64,000 nucleotides of DNA. Source: Streptomyces sp. RKAG293. Lineage in GTDB: Bacteria > Actinomycetota > Actinomycetes > Streptomycetales > Streptomycetaceae. Position 1 is the stretch's first letter. The number at the start of each line of letters is the position of its first letter. The translations under genes and the position numbers were made by a program. Under the pieces are notes generated by a model that was not told where the DNA came from, did not search any database, and saw only the letters and a list, made by a program, of their open reading frames with translations. The stretch is taken from NCBI RefSeq assembly GCF_023701745.1, contig NZ_JAJOZB010000001.1:4222501-4286500 (forward strand), read 5' to 3'. Of the stretch, positions 18,396 through 27,373 are shown piece by piece.

Positions 18396-19346
18396 CTACT
18401 TCTTGACCTGGCCTTCCTTCATCCACACCTGGTCGAGGTTGACGCCGCACTTGTTGCCCGGCGCGCAGGTGAGGGCAAGGGTGTTGGAACCCTTCTTCAG
18501 ATCCACCCACACATAGGTGGTCGCCCACGCCTTCGACCAGTCGGCCGTACCCGTGTAGTTGTGCATGCTCATCGGGCCGGTGCGGAGCTTGCCGTTCTCA
18601 CTGAGCGTGAGACCGGCGTCCTCACCGACGTTGCCGAACCTGATGAACAGCGTGTACGCACCGTCCTTCGGCACCTCGAAGGTGTACGTGGCGCTCGCGC
18701 CGACGGCGTTCAGACCGCCCACGGACGTACCGCCGGCCGCCTTCGCGCCCGGCATCGCATTCGTCTGCGCGGCGCCGCCGGACAGCGTCAGCGTGGCGGC
18801 GTCCACGACCTTGGACGCGAACTTGTCGGGGGCGCTCGCGGACTGGCTCGGCGTGACGGGAGCACTGGAGGACGGCGGGGTGGACGGCTTGTCCTTCGCG
18901 TCGTCCTTCTTGCCGCCGCCCTGCGTCATCGCGAAGCCGATGCCGATGGCGACCGCCACGACCACCGCGATTGCGCCGATCAGCAGCCCCTTGCGGTTCG
19001 GGCCCTGCGACCCGCCGCCGCTGCCGCCGCCGTGCGGCGTGTACTGCGTCTGCTGCTGCGTGTACTGGGGCGGCTGTGCCTGCTGGGGCGGCTGCTGCGC
19101 GTAGCCCTGGTCGTAGCCGGGCTGCTGCTGGGGCTGCTGCGGCGGGTAGCCGTAGCCGCCCTGCTGCGGTGGGCGGCGCTCGCCGACCCGCTGGACCTGG
19201 TTGTACGACGTGCGTGGCACGCCCGGCTGTGCCACCGTCGCGCCCTCTGGGGCCACCCCGGAACTCTCGCCCTCGCCGCCCTCGGAGCGGTAGAGGTACG
19301 CGAAGGGGTCGTCGTTCTCAGAGGCGCCGTTATTGCCGGCCGTCAT
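18396..19346 (-). CDS. Membrane-anchored protein with CBM35-like extracellular domain
   Basis: This 316-residue protein has an N-terminal cytoplasmic part rich in Gln, Pro and Tyr (about residues 45-110), one transmembrane helix (LLIGAIAVVVAVAIGIGFAM), a Ser/Pro/Thr linker, and a C-terminal beta-sandwich of about 130 residues with YTFEVPKDGAYTLFIRFGN and LDQVWMKEGQ typical of CBM6/CBM35 folds. Such domains bind polysaccharides at the cell surface. The ATG 19346 follows GGGAG; the frame upstream to 19397 has no start signal. Ligand unknown. Confidence 0.85.
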   Translation of the reverse strand: MTAGNNGASENDDPFAYLYRSEGGEGESSGVAPEGATVAQPGVPRTSYNQVQRVGERRPPQQGGYGYPPQQPQQQPGYDQGYAQQPPQQAQPPQYTQQQTQYTPHGGGSGGGSQGPNRKGLLIGAIAVVVAVAIGIGFAMTQGGGKKDDAKDKPSTPPSSSAPVTPSQSASAPDKFASKVVDAATLTLSGGAAQTNAMPGAKAAGGTSVGGLNAVGASATYTFEVPKDGAYTLFIRFGNVGEDAGLTLSENGKLRTGPMSMHNYTGTADWSKAWATTYVWVDLKKGSNTLALTCAPGNKCGVNLDQVWMKEGQVKK

Positions 19347-19583
19347 CCGCTGTTCACTCCCTAATGGCACATGCCCATCGCAGCGCGGTGCACCCATGGC
19401 TCATGATCGATTAGTCCGCGGCGCGGTCACAAGGCCTGCGCTCTCGCTTCCGCGGCGTCGCGGGCGGACATGTTTGACCCACGGAACCCTACCCGGGTCA
19501 GGGGACTGCCCGCTCTGGCCTTCGACGCATCACCAGGTACTTCCGGTTCCCCTGTGACACGACGCACGTCCTACGGTGGTCCC

Positions 19584-20630
19584 GTGATCGACGAGGACGG
19601 CTCCGCATGGCCCGGCTGGCGGGACGCCACAGAACGCGCTCTCTACGGGCCGGGGGGCTTCTTCGTGCGGGAACGGCCCGCCGCCCACTTCCGCACCTCC
19701 GTGCACGCCTCCCCGCTCTTCGCACGGGCCGTCGCCGCCCTGCTGCTGCGGGTGGACGAGGCGCTGGGCCGGCCGGACGCGCTGGCGCTGGTCGACGTCG
19801 GCGCCGGGTCCGCCGAGCTGCTGACCGGGGTCCTGGCCGCCCTGCCGGACGAGGTGGCGGCCCGGGTCGCGCCGTACGCCGTTGAACGGTCCGCGCGCCC
19901 CGCCGGGCTCGACGACCGCATCCACTGGGCCGCCACCCCGCCGCGGGGCGTGCGGGGACTGCTGTTCGCCAACGAATGGCTCGACGACATCCCGGTCGAC
20001 ATCGCCGAGACCGACGAGGCGGGCGAGCCCCGCTACGTCCTCGTCCGCCCCGCGGACGGCCGGGAGCGCCCCGGCGGGCCGCTGAGCGCCCAGGACGCGG
20101 CCTGGCTGCGGCGCTGGTGGCCGATCGCCGGGACGCCCGGCGCCCGCGCCGAGATCGGGCTCCCCCGCGACGCCGCCTGGGCGGCGGCCGCCGGATCGCT
20201 GGACGCCGGGCTCGCCGTCGCCGTCGACTACGCGCACGAACGGGCCGCGCGGCCCCCGTACGGCACCCTCACCGGCTTCCGCGACGGCCGCGAGGTGCCG
20301 CCGGTGCCGGACGGCTCCTGCGACCTCACCTCGCACGTCGCGCTGGACGCCGTCGGTGGCGGCGCCCCCCTCGTCACCCAGCGCGCCGCCCTGCGCGCCC
20401 TCGGCGTCTCCGGGGCCCGCCCGCCGCTCGCCCTGGCCTCCACGGACCCCCGCGGCTATCTGCGCGGTCTCGCCGCCGCGGGCGAGGCGGCCGAGCTCAT
20501 CGACCCCGGCGGCCTCGGCGCCTTCCGCTGGCTCGCCACCCCCGTCGGCGACGCCTGCCACGGCCTGCTTCCGACGGGGCCGGAGACGGGTCCGGCGACG
20601 GGGTCGGGGACGCGTCCGGCCGGGGACTGA
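19584..20630 (+). CDS. SAM-dependent methyltransferase, MidA/NDUFAF7 family (PF02636)
   Basis: This 348-residue protein belongs to the DUF185/PF02636 methyltransferases. Visible marks are [27 protein letters not shown], the SAM loop [12 protein letters not shown], and the family signature [13 protein letters not shown]. The human homologue NDUFAF7 methylates an arginine of the complex I subunit NDUFS2. The next gene, 54 bp downstream, encodes NuoD, the bacterial NDUFS2 homologue, so NuoD is the obvious substrate candidate. Start GTG 19584 has TACGGT six bases upstream and looks leaderless; the frame extends to 19470 without a start signal. Confidence 0.88.
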   Translation: MIDEDGSAWPGWRDATERALYGPGGFFVRERPAAHFRTSVHASPLFARAVAALLLRVDEALGRPDALALVDVGAGSAELLTGVLAALPDEVAARVAPYAVERSARPAGLDDRIHWAATPPRGVRGLLFANEWLDDIPVDIAETDEAGEPRYVLVRPADGRERPGGPLSAQDAAWLRRWWPIAGTPGARAEIGLPRDAAWAAAAGSLDAGLAVAVDYAHERAARPPYGTLTGFRDGREVPPVPDGSCDLTSHVALDAVGGGAPLVTQRAALRALGVSGARPPLALASTDPRGYLRGLAAAGEAAELIDPGGLGAFRWLATPVGDACHGLLPTGPETGPATGSGTRPAGD

Positions 20631-20684
20631 CGCAACCGGCCGCCCGCAAGCGGGGTTGGAGGGCGGGCTGACAGAATGCCGTCC

Positions 20685-21827
20685 ATGACGGAGACCACGA
20701 TCGGCATCGGCGGCCAGGCCGAGGGCACCGACATGGTGCTGAACATCGGCCCGCAGCACCCCTCCACGCACGGAGTGCTGCGGTTGCGGATCGTGCTGGA
20801 CGGCGAGCGGATCATCACGGCGGAACCCGTCGTCGGGTACATGCACCGCGGCGCGGAGAAGCTGTTCGAGGCGCGGGACTACCGCCAGATCATCATGCTG
20901 GCCAACCGTCACGACTGGCTGTCGGCGTTCTCCAACGAGCTGGGCGTCGTCATGGCCGTCGAGCGGATGCTGGGCATGGAGGTCCCGGAGCGCGCGGTGT
21001 GGACCCGTACCCTCCTCGCCGAGCTGAACCGGGTGCTCAACCACCTGATGTTCCTCGGCTCGTACCCCCTGGAACTGGGCGGCATCACCGCCGTCTTCTA
21101 CGCGTTCCGGGAACGCGAGGAACTGCAGAACGTCATGGAGGAGATCTCCGGCGGCCGCATGCACTACATGTTCAACCGGGTCGGCGGCCTCAAGGAGGAC
21201 CTGCCGAACGGCTGGCTCGGCCGCGCCCGGCACGCCGTCGCGCAGGTCAGGTCCCGGATGGGCCGCTTCGACGACCTGGTGCTCGGCAACGAGATCTTCC
21301 GCGGCCGCACCCGCGGTGTCGGCACGCTGTCCGCCGAGGCGGTGCACGGCTTCGGCGTCAGCGGGCCGATCGCCCGCGCCTCGGGCGTGGACTTCGACCT
21401 GCGCCGCGACGAGCCGTACCTGGCGTACGCGGAGCTGCAGGACACCCTGGAGGTCGTCACCCGCACGGAGGGCGACTGCCTGGCCCGCTTCGAGGTGCTG
21501 CTCGCGCAGACCCACAACGCACTGGACCTGGCGGACGCCTGCCTGGACCGGCTCGGCGAACTGCCGCAGGGCCCGATCAACCAGCGGCTGCCGAAGGTGC
21601 TGAAGGCGCCGGAGGGCCACACGTACGCGTGGACCGAGAACCCGCTGGGGCTGAACGGCTACTACCTGGTCTCCAAGGGCGAGAAGACCCCGTACCGGCT
21701 CAAGCTGCGCTCGGCGTCGTACAACAACATCCAGGCGCTGACGGTGCTGCTGCCCGGCACCCTGCTCGCGGACATGGTGGCGATCCTGGGCTCGATGTTC
21801 TTCGTCGTCGGGGACGTCGACAAGTAG
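20685..21827 (+). CDS. nuoD: NADH-quinone oxidoreductase subunit D, solitary copy
   Basis: NuoD is the 49-kDa subunit of complex I that helps form the quinone site. This 380-residue copy has [20 protein letters not shown], the conserved [10 protein letters not shown] (Arg55 equals the arginine methylated in human NDUFS2), [16 protein letters not shown] and the C-terminal [18 protein letters not shown]. No other nuo gene is nearby, so it is an orphan outside a nuoA-N operon. ATG 20685 has CAGAAT seven bases before it, consistent with a leaderless start; an ATG at 20676 is less likely. Confidence 0.95.
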   Translation: MTETTIGIGGQAEGTDMVLNIGPQHPSTHGVLRLRIVLDGERIITAEPVVGYMHRGAEKLFEARDYRQIIMLANRHDWLSAFSNELGVVMAVERMLGMEVPERAVWTRTLLAELNRVLNHLMFLGSYPLELGGITAVFYAFREREELQNVMEEISGGRMHYMFNRVGGLKEDLPNGWLGRARHAVAQVRSRMGRFDDLVLGNEIFRGRTRGVGTLSAEAVHGFGVSGPIARASGVDFDLRRDEPYLAYAELQDTLEVVTRTEGDCLARFEVLLAQTHNALDLADACLDRLGELPQGPINQRLPKVLKAPEGHTYAWTENPLGLNGYYLVSKGEKTPYRLKLRSASYNNIQALTVLLPGTLLADMVAILGSMFFVVGDVDK

Positions 21828-21881
21828 CTCGACACGTAGCTCGGCGAGTGGCCGGCGCGGGGCCGGCGGCCGGGCCGGGCG

Positions 21882-22886
21882 TCAGGACGAGTGCGCGCGC
21901 AGGCCGCTGACGTCGATCTGCTCGGTCTCGTCGTGCTCGGTGAGATCGATGACCTCGGCCGCGAGCTGCGCCTCGTGCTCCGCGTACGCCTCCTCGCCGA
22001 CGACGTCCGCGAGGTCCTCCCCCGCGGCGCCGGGCTTCTGGGTGCCGAAGAAGTCGAAGCCGCCGAGCGCGCGGCTGGCGGACCCGCCGGCGCGGTGCGG
22101 CTGCGCGTAGGGCAGTACGGCGGCGGCCACGGCCGGGACGAGGCGGTGCTCGCGGATCGGCAGGCTGGCAGCGGTCCTGGGGCCCGTGGAGTCCGGGCGG
22201 GTGTGCGTCGTGGCCGGCTCGGCGGCCTCGGCCGCCGCGTGCCGTCCCTGCGGTTCGTCGTCGCCGTTGCCCGCGCTGTCGGCGGCCGCCGCGTCACGGC
22301 GCCTGGCCTCCTCGACGGTGCGCAGGGCCTGCTGGCGGGCGGCGTTGCGGCCGAGGTTGAGGAGCGCCTCGTCCGCCTTCTTGAACGCGGCCGGGCCGAC
22401 GGGTGAGGAGGTGATGGCCAGCGGAGCCTTGGCGGCTTCCAGCGCGAGCTGGCGGCGGCCTTCGAGGGCGCGGGCCCGCTCGCTCTCGGCGGTGGCGTAA
22501 CGGCGGAGCAGATCGGCGTGTTCGGTGCGCAGCCGGGCCAGCTCGGCGCGCTTGGCGCTGAGCTTGGTGTCCAGTCGCACGCGCAGCTCGCGGGACTCGT
22601 CGAGGTCCGTTTCGAGCTCGGCTATGCGCTCGTCGGCGTGCCATTCGTCACGGGCGCGGGCGGTGGTGAGGTCGGCGACCCGGCGGCCGGCGGCCCGGTC
22701 CCAGGTGCGTGCCATGACCGCGCCGCCGCAGGCGGCCGCCGCGGCTGCCGCGACGACCGCGCGCAGCACCATCGGATCGGAACTGATCCAGGCGGCGGCG
22801 ACACAGGCCACCGCGGACCCGGCCAGCGTCAGCGGGGGCAGCAGCCGGTGCAGCGGGGGGGAATGGCGGTGGCGTCCTCGTGGCAT
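21882..22886 (-). CDS. Membrane protein with long coiled coil, function unknown
   Basis: Residues 15-60 of this 334-residue protein contain two hydrophobic helices (LTLAGSAVACVAAAWI; VLRAVVAAAAAAACGGAVMA). They are followed by a coiled coil of about 80 residues (ERIAELETDLDESRELRVRL and onward), an alanine-rich linker, and an acidic C-terminus. The topology suggests a membrane-tethered cytoplasmic scaffold. It converges with nuoD and lies downstream of nothing on its own strand for 270 bp. I do not recognise a named family. Confidence 0.8.
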   Translation of the reverse strand: MPRGRHRHSPPLHRLLPPLTLAGSAVACVAAAWISSDPMVLRAVVAAAAAAACGGAVMARTWDRAAGRRVADLTTARARDEWHADERIAELETDLDESRELRVRLDTKLSAKRAELARLRTEHADLLRRYATAESERARALEGRRQLALEAAKAPLAITSSPVGPAAFKKADEALLNLGRNAARQQALRTVEEARRRDAAAADSAGNGDDEPQGRHAAAEAAEPATTHTRPDSTGPRTAASLPIREHRLVPAVAAAVLPYAQPHRAGGSASRALGGFDFFGTQKPGAAGEDLADVVGEEAYAEHEAQLAAEVIDLTEHDETEQIDVSGLRAHSS

Positions 22887-23048
22887 GGCTCGAAACTAGC
22901 GTGCGACGGGGACGCGTGGGGCCTGGGGTCCGATTTATCGCCGTCTCCCCGGCAATGGATGCCGCGATGAATACGGAGGGCATCCGGATCGACACCATGT
23001 GTTTCCGCAATGCCCTCCGCAGCCCGCCCCGACCCGGCTATGGATCTT

Positions 23049-23090
23049 GGCGCCGCCGGCCGGCCCGATGTCGGGCCGGCCGGCGGCGCC
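23049..23090 (-). terminator. Terminator of the osmoprotectant transporter operon
   Basis: A perfect 20-bp inverted repeat, 23049-23068 with 23071-23090, 66 bp after the stop of the substrate-binding gene. The rest of the 269-bp gap shows no gene. Confidence 0.85.
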
Positions 23091-23155
23091 GGACCTCGGG
23101 CCGGAGCCCTCTGCCCTTTGGCCTGAGCCGCGTCAGCTCTTTGGCTTCAGCCCCG

Positions 23156-24124
23156 TCAGCCCGTGATCAGACCCTTCGACTTCAGATACGCGGCGGCGAC
23201 ATCAGCCGGCTTCTGGCGCTCCGCGTCGACCTTCTGGTTGAGGTCGGTGAGATCGGCGGTGGTGAGTGCCTTGGTGAGCTTTCCGAGGACGGTGGCGATA
23301 TCGGCGGAGCCGGCGTCCTTGGCATTCACCACGGGAAGCAGGTTGTCCGCGTTCTGCAGCTTCTTGTCGTCCTCCAGGAGCACCAGGTTGAACTGGTCGA
23401 GCGTGGCGTCCGTGGTCGTGGTCAGCACCAGCTGGTCGGTGCCGTCCTTGACGGCCTGCTTGGACTGCACGGTGCCGACGCCCTTGGGGTCGATACCGGT
23501 GATGTTGATGCCGTACTTGCTCTTCAGGCCCGGCGAGCAGAAGGGCCGGTCCGGGCATTCGTCGCCGGCCGCCAGCTTGACCGCGACCTTGGCGGCACCG
23601 AGGTCGCTGAGGGTCTTCAGCTTGTGCTCGGCGGCGAAGTCCTTGTTGACGGCGAAGGCGTTCTGGTCGATGGCGGGACCGGCGTCGAGGACCTTCAGGC
23701 CCTTGGGCTCGGCGAAGGTGGTGAGTGCCTTCACCGTGGCCGTCACATCGGCGGAGGCCACCGGGGCGGCCTTCGGACCGTTCGCCTTGGTGTTGAAGTA
23801 TTCGGCGAGCGTCGCCGCGTACTCGGGAACGATGTCGATCTGGCCCTTCTCCAGGGCCGGTTCATAAAGCTCGCGGTTCTTCAGCGTCTGTACAGAGGTG
23901 GAGTAACCGGCGTTCTTGAGGACCTGCGCGTAGAGCTCGGCGAGCACCGTGCTCTCGGTGAATCCGGCGGAGCCGATCACCAGCGCGCCCTTCTTCTCCC
24001 CGGACGACGGGGAGGCGGTGTCGGAGCCGGACTTCTCCAGGCTGTCGCCGCCGCAGCCGGTGACGCCGGTGAGGAGCAGTGCGGCGGCAGCGGCCACCAT
24101 CGTGACGCGCAGCGTCGGGTTCAT
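23156..24124 (-). CDS. Glycine betaine/osmoprotectant ABC transporter, substrate-binding lipoprotein
   Basis: This 322-residue OpuAC/OpuBC-type binding protein has a short signal peptide and a lipobox (LLTGVTGC). The mature part begins GALVIGSAGFTESTVLAELY, and IDIVPEYAATLAEYF is typical of the quaternary-amine-binding fold. The ATG at 24124 has GGAG five bases upstream; an ATG at 24139 is less likely. It is the last gene of a three-gene operon with two permeases, the ATPase being divergent. The ligand is probably betaine, choline or a related osmolyte (family inference). Confidence 0.93.
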   Translation of the reverse strand: MNPTLRVTMVAAAAALLLTGVTGCGGDSLEKSGSDTASPSSGEKKGALVIGSAGFTESTVLAELYAQVLKNAGYSTSVQTLKNRELYEPALEKGQIDIVPEYAATLAEYFNTKANGPKAAPVASADVTATVKALTTFAEPKGLKVLDAGPAIDQNAFAVNKDFAAEHKLKTLSDLGAAKVAVKLAAGDECPDRPFCSPGLKSKYGINITGIDPKGVGTVQSKQAVKDGTDQLVLTTTTDATLDQFNLVLLEDDKKLQNADNLLPVVNAKDAGSADIATVLGKLTKALTTADLTDLNQKVDAERQKPADVAAAYLKSKGLITG

Positions 24125-24161
24125 CGGTTCTCCATCCACAGTGCAAGGAAAGGCATGACGG

Positions 24162-24884
24162 TCAGGGTGTCGCGGGGGTCGCGGGAGCCGGGGCGGGGAC
24201 GACGCTGCCGGTCCGGGAGCGGCGACGGCGCCGCATCGGGTCGAGCAACCACTGCAGCGCGATGAAGATTCCCTCGATCAGCAGGGCCAGTCCTGCCACC
24301 AGGACCGCTCCCGCCACCACCTGCGCGGTGATCTGCCGGTTGAAGCCGGCCGTGATGATCCGGCCGAGGCCGCCGCCGCCCGCCATGGCGGCGATGGTCG
24401 CGGTGGCCACCACCTGGACGGCGGCGGACCGCACACCCGTCCAGATCAGCGGAAAGGCCAGCGGCAGCTCGATGCGGAACATCAGCTGACTGCCCGTCAT
24501 CCCCATGCCGCGGGCGGCCTCGACGACATCGCGGTCGGCCTCGCGCATGCCGACGTAGGCGTTGGTCATCAGCGGCGGCACGGCGAACAGCACCAGCGCG
24601 ATGATGGTCGGCCAGTCGGTGTCCGAGCCCATCGCGAACATCAGCAGGACGAGGATCGCGAACGTGGGCACCGCGCGGCCCACGTTGGAGATGTTCACCG
24701 CGAGCGCCCCGCCCTTGCCGAGGTGGCCGAGGACGATGGCGATCGGCAGGGCGATCAGACAGGCCAGCGCCAGGCAGACGACGGTGAAGTAGACATGCTC
24801 GCCCAGCCGGTGCCACACACCGTCCGTACCGTGCCAGTTGGCGCTGTCGTTCAGCCAGTCCCAGGCTCCGGATACCGCGTTCAT
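24162..24884 (-). CDS. Osmoprotectant ABC transporter permease 2
   Basis: This 240-residue BPD-type permease has about six membrane helices and the EAA loop VVEAARGMGMTGSQLMFRIE that docks with the ATPase. ATG 24884 shares one base with the stop of the preceding permease gene (TGATG), so the two are coupled. A Pro/Ala-rich cytoplasmic tail ends the protein. Confidence 0.93.
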   Translation of the reverse strand: MNAVSGAWDWLNDSANWHGTDGVWHRLGEHVYFTVVCLALACLIALPIAIVLGHLGKGGALAVNISNVGRAVPTFAILVLLMFAMGSDTDWPTIIALVLFAVPPLMTNAYVGMREADRDVVEAARGMGMTGSQLMFRIELPLAFPLIWTGVRSAAVQVVATATIAAMAGGGGLGRIITAGFNRQITAQVVAGAVLVAGLALLIEGIFIALQWLLDPMRRRRRSRTGSVVPAPAPATPATP

Positions 24885-25561
24885 CAGGCCGCCTTCCTGC
24901 TCCGCGCCCACGGGGTGAGCAGCCACTGCACACCCAGCAGCAGCACGTCGGCCACGATGGCGATGGCCACGCAGATCACCGAGGCGGCGAGCACCTGCGC
25001 CTTGAAGATGGTGTCGATCCCGGTGTAGATGAGGTTGCCGAGGCCGCCGTAGTTGATGATCGCGCCGACCGTGGTCAGCGCCACCGTCGAGACGGTGGCG
25101 ATCCGCAGGCCGGCCATCAGCGCGGGCAGCGACAGCGGCAGCTCCACGGCGAACAGCAGCCGCAGCGGCCCGTACCCCATCCCGCGGGCGGCCTCTCGGA
25201 CGTCCTCCGGAACGGATTCCAGGCCGGCCATGATGTTGCGCACCAGAATCGTCAGGGAGTAGAGCACCAGGCCGGTGATGACGACCGCCGGGGAGATGCC
25301 GAAGACCGGCAGCAGCAGCGAGAACATGGCCAGCGAGGGCACCGTGTACAGCACGGTGGCCAGCCCGAGCACGGGGCCCGCCAGGGGCCGCCAGCGCCGC
25401 GCGACCAACGCCACCGGGAACGCGATGAGCAGCCCGATGGCCACCGACACCGCTGTGATCCACAGGTGCTGGACGGTGGCATCGGTCAGCTCATGACTGC
25501 GCGTGCGCAGGTATTCACCGCAGATCCAGTCGTTGGATACCAGACAGTTCCGCTTCGCCAT
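24884..25561 (-). CDS. Osmoprotectant ABC transporter permease 1
   Basis: This 225-residue permease has the EAA loop DVREAARGMGYGPLRLLFAV and five to six membrane helices (ITAVSVAIGLLIAFPVALVA first). The start ATG 25561 follows GGGAGGTGAGGGGC, a strong SD; the frame upstream to 25570 is not needed. It is the first gene of the operon, divergent from the ATPase gene across 197 bp that must hold both promoters. Confidence 0.93.
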   Translation of the reverse strand: MAKRNCLVSNDWICGEYLRTRSHELTDATVQHLWITAVSVAIGLLIAFPVALVARRWRPLAGPVLGLATVLYTVPSLAMFSLLLPVFGISPAVVITGLVLYSLTILVRNIMAGLESVPEDVREAARGMGYGPLRLLFAVELPLSLPALMAGLRIATVSTVALTTVGAIINYGGLGNLIYTGIDTIFKAQVLAASVICVAIAIVADVLLLGVQWLLTPWARSRKAA

Positions 25562-25694
25562 GCCCCTCACCTCCCCCGCTCCGGTCCGTACATTCGTCCG
25601 ACAACAGCCCTGCGGTCGGCACGTGGCCCGACCCTATCCGGCGGGTACGACAATCAGGCCGGCCCGCCCCACAGCTGCAATACTCCCGCCACAA

Positions 25695-25707
25695 TTCCGG
25701 GCCGGAA
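25695..25707. promoter_or_regulatory. Palindrome in the divergent promoter region of the osmolyte transporter
   Basis: TTCCGG-G-CCGGAA, six-base arms around one base, in the gap between the divergent permease and ATPase genes. It is a candidate operator for an osmotic regulator; the binding protein is unknown. Confidence 0.4.
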
Positions 25708-25758
25708 CTCGGGGAGAGTACGGTCGTAAGAACCCGTCAGTGAGGATTCCAGGCACCG

Positions 25759-26919
25759 ATGATCCGATTCGAGAACGTCACCAAGCGGTACCCGGACGGC
25801 ACGACCGCCGTCGACGACCTGTCGTTCGAGGTCGCGGAAGGGGAACTGGTCACGCTGGTGGGGCCGTCCGGCTGCGGCAAGACGACGACCATGAAGATGG
25901 TCAACCGGCTCATCGAACCGACCTCGGGACGGATCCTGGTGGACGGCGAGGACATCGCCTCCATCGACCCCGTGAAGCTGCGCCGCCGGATCGGCTACGT
26001 CATCCAGCAGGTCGGCCTGTTCCCGCACAAGTCCGTGCTGGAGAACACCGCGACCGTGCCCGCGCTGCTCGGCTGGAAGCGCGCCAGGGCCAGGGAGCGC
26101 GCCGCCGAACTCCTCGACCTCGTCGGCCTGGACCCGTCCGTCTACGGCGACCGCTACCCCGACCAGCTCTCCGGCGGCCAGCGGCAGCGCGTCGGAGTGG
26201 CGCGCGCACTGGCCGCCGACCCGCCGGTGCTGCTGATGGACGAGCCGTTCGGCGCCGTCGACCCCGTGGTGCGCGAGCGGCTCCAGTCGGAGTTCCTGAA
26301 GCTGCAGGCCACCGTCCGCAAGACCGTGCTCTTCGTGACGCACGACATAGAGGAGGCGGTCCGGCTCGGTGACCGCATCGCGGTCTACGGCGAGGGCCGT
26401 GTCGAGCAGTACGACACACCCGCCACCGTGCTCGGCGCGCCCGCCACCCCGTACGTCGCCGACTTCGTCGGCGCCGACCGGGGGCTCAAGCGGCTGTCGG
26501 TGACGGAGATCCAGCCCGCCGACCTGGAGCAGCCGCCGACCGTACGGCTCGACGACCCGGTGGAGACCGCTGCCGCCCGGATGCGCGCGGAAGGCTCCCG
26601 CTGGGCGGTCGTCCTGGGCGAGGGCGGCGCGCTGCACGGCTGGATCACCGTCGAGTCGCTGCTCGGCAAGGGCTCCACGGTCCGTGACCACGCCCGCCGC
26701 ATGGAGGCGTGGGTGCCGATCGGCGCGACGCTCAAGCAGGCGTTCAGCGCCATGCTGCAGTACGACGCGGGGTGGATCGCCGTCGTCGACGGCGATCACT
26801 TCCTCGGCGTGCTGACCCCGGCGCGGCTGCACGAGGCGCTGCGCCGCTCGATCGACGCGGACGCGCACGGCGCGGACCGCGCCGACGTCACGATCGAGTC
26901 GATCGAACGGGCCGGCTAG
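25759..26919 (+). CDS. Osmoprotectant ABC transporter ATPase with tandem CBS domains
   Basis: This 386-residue ATPase has Walker A GPSGCGKTT, the Q-loop at YVIQQVGLF, signature LSGGQRQR, Walker B VLLMDEPF and the H-loop VTHDIEEA. Residues about 265-375 form a CBS pair (DDPVETAAARM; GWIAVVDGDHFLGVLT), which in OpuA/OpuC-type transporters senses ionic strength or nucleotides. It is divergent from its two permeases and completes the transporter. Confidence 0.93.
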   Translation: MIRFENVTKRYPDGTTAVDDLSFEVAEGELVTLVGPSGCGKTTTMKMVNRLIEPTSGRILVDGEDIASIDPVKLRRRIGYVIQQVGLFPHKSVLENTATVPALLGWKRARARERAAELLDLVGLDPSVYGDRYPDQLSGGQRQRVGVARALAADPPVLLMDEPFGAVDPVVRERLQSEFLKLQATVRKTVLFVTHDIEEAVRLGDRIAVYGEGRVEQYDTPATVLGAPATPYVADFVGADRGLKRLSVTEIQPADLEQPPTVRLDDPVETAAARMRAEGSRWAVVLGEGGALHGWITVESLLGKGSTVRDHARRMEAWVPIGATLKQAFSAMLQYDAGWIAVVDGDHFLGVLTPARLHEALRRSIDADAHGADRADVTIESIERAG

Positions 26920-26959
26920 AAGAACTGGAAGAAACGTTCATGTTCCCGCCGGACGGGCC

Positions 26960-27373
26960 TCAGGGCCGCTCCGGCGGGATCACCGGCAGTCCGGCGGCGC
27001 GCCACGCCTGGAACCCGCCGTCCAGGTCGGTGGCGCGGTGCAGGCCCAGGTCCTGCAGCGAGGCCGCGGCGAGGCTGGACGCGTAGCCCTCGTTGCAGAT
27101 CACCACGACCGTCAGATCGTGCCCGGTCGCCTCCGGCAGTCTGTGGTCCCCGAGCGGGTCGAGCCGCCATTCCAGTTCGTTGCGCTCCACGACGAGCGCG
27201 CCGGGGATGAGCCCGTCCCGGTCGCGCAGCGCCGCGTAGCGGATGTCGACGAGGACCGCGCCGTTCGCGGCGGCCTCGGCGGCGGCCGGTGCGTCGAGGC
27301 GCTCCAGCCGGGTCCTGACGCGCTCCAGATGGTCGTCGATGCTGCGGGCGGTGCGGGCAGTGGGCTCGGTCAC
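26960..27373 (-). CDS. Rhodanese-like domain protein
   Basis: This 137-residue single rhodanese domain has the active-site cysteine in VVICNEGYASSLAA, which is the expected loop position, with DIRYAALRDRDGLIPGALVV before it. It may move sulfane sulfur or sulfite-level products from cysteine oxidation. GTG 27373 overlaps the stop of the cysteine dioxygenase gene by four bases (GTGA), so it is coupled to it. It converges on the osmoprotectant ATPase gene. Confidence 0.9.
   Translation of the reverse strand: MTEPTARTARSIDDHLERVRTRLERLDAPAAAEAAANGAVLVDIRYAALRDRDGLIPGALVVERNELEWRLDPLGDHRLPEATGHDLTVVVICNEGYASSLAAASLQDLGLHRATDLDGGFQAWRAAGLPVIPPERP

Noticed and set aside
19530..21620. 696-codon minus-strand frame opposite the methyltransferase and nuoD
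   Set aside because: Antisense shadow; the plus-strand proteins have clear family motifs.
25562..25758. Riboswitch in the divergent osmolyte-transporter leader
   Set aside because: Only a short palindrome is present and no known aptamer core was seen.
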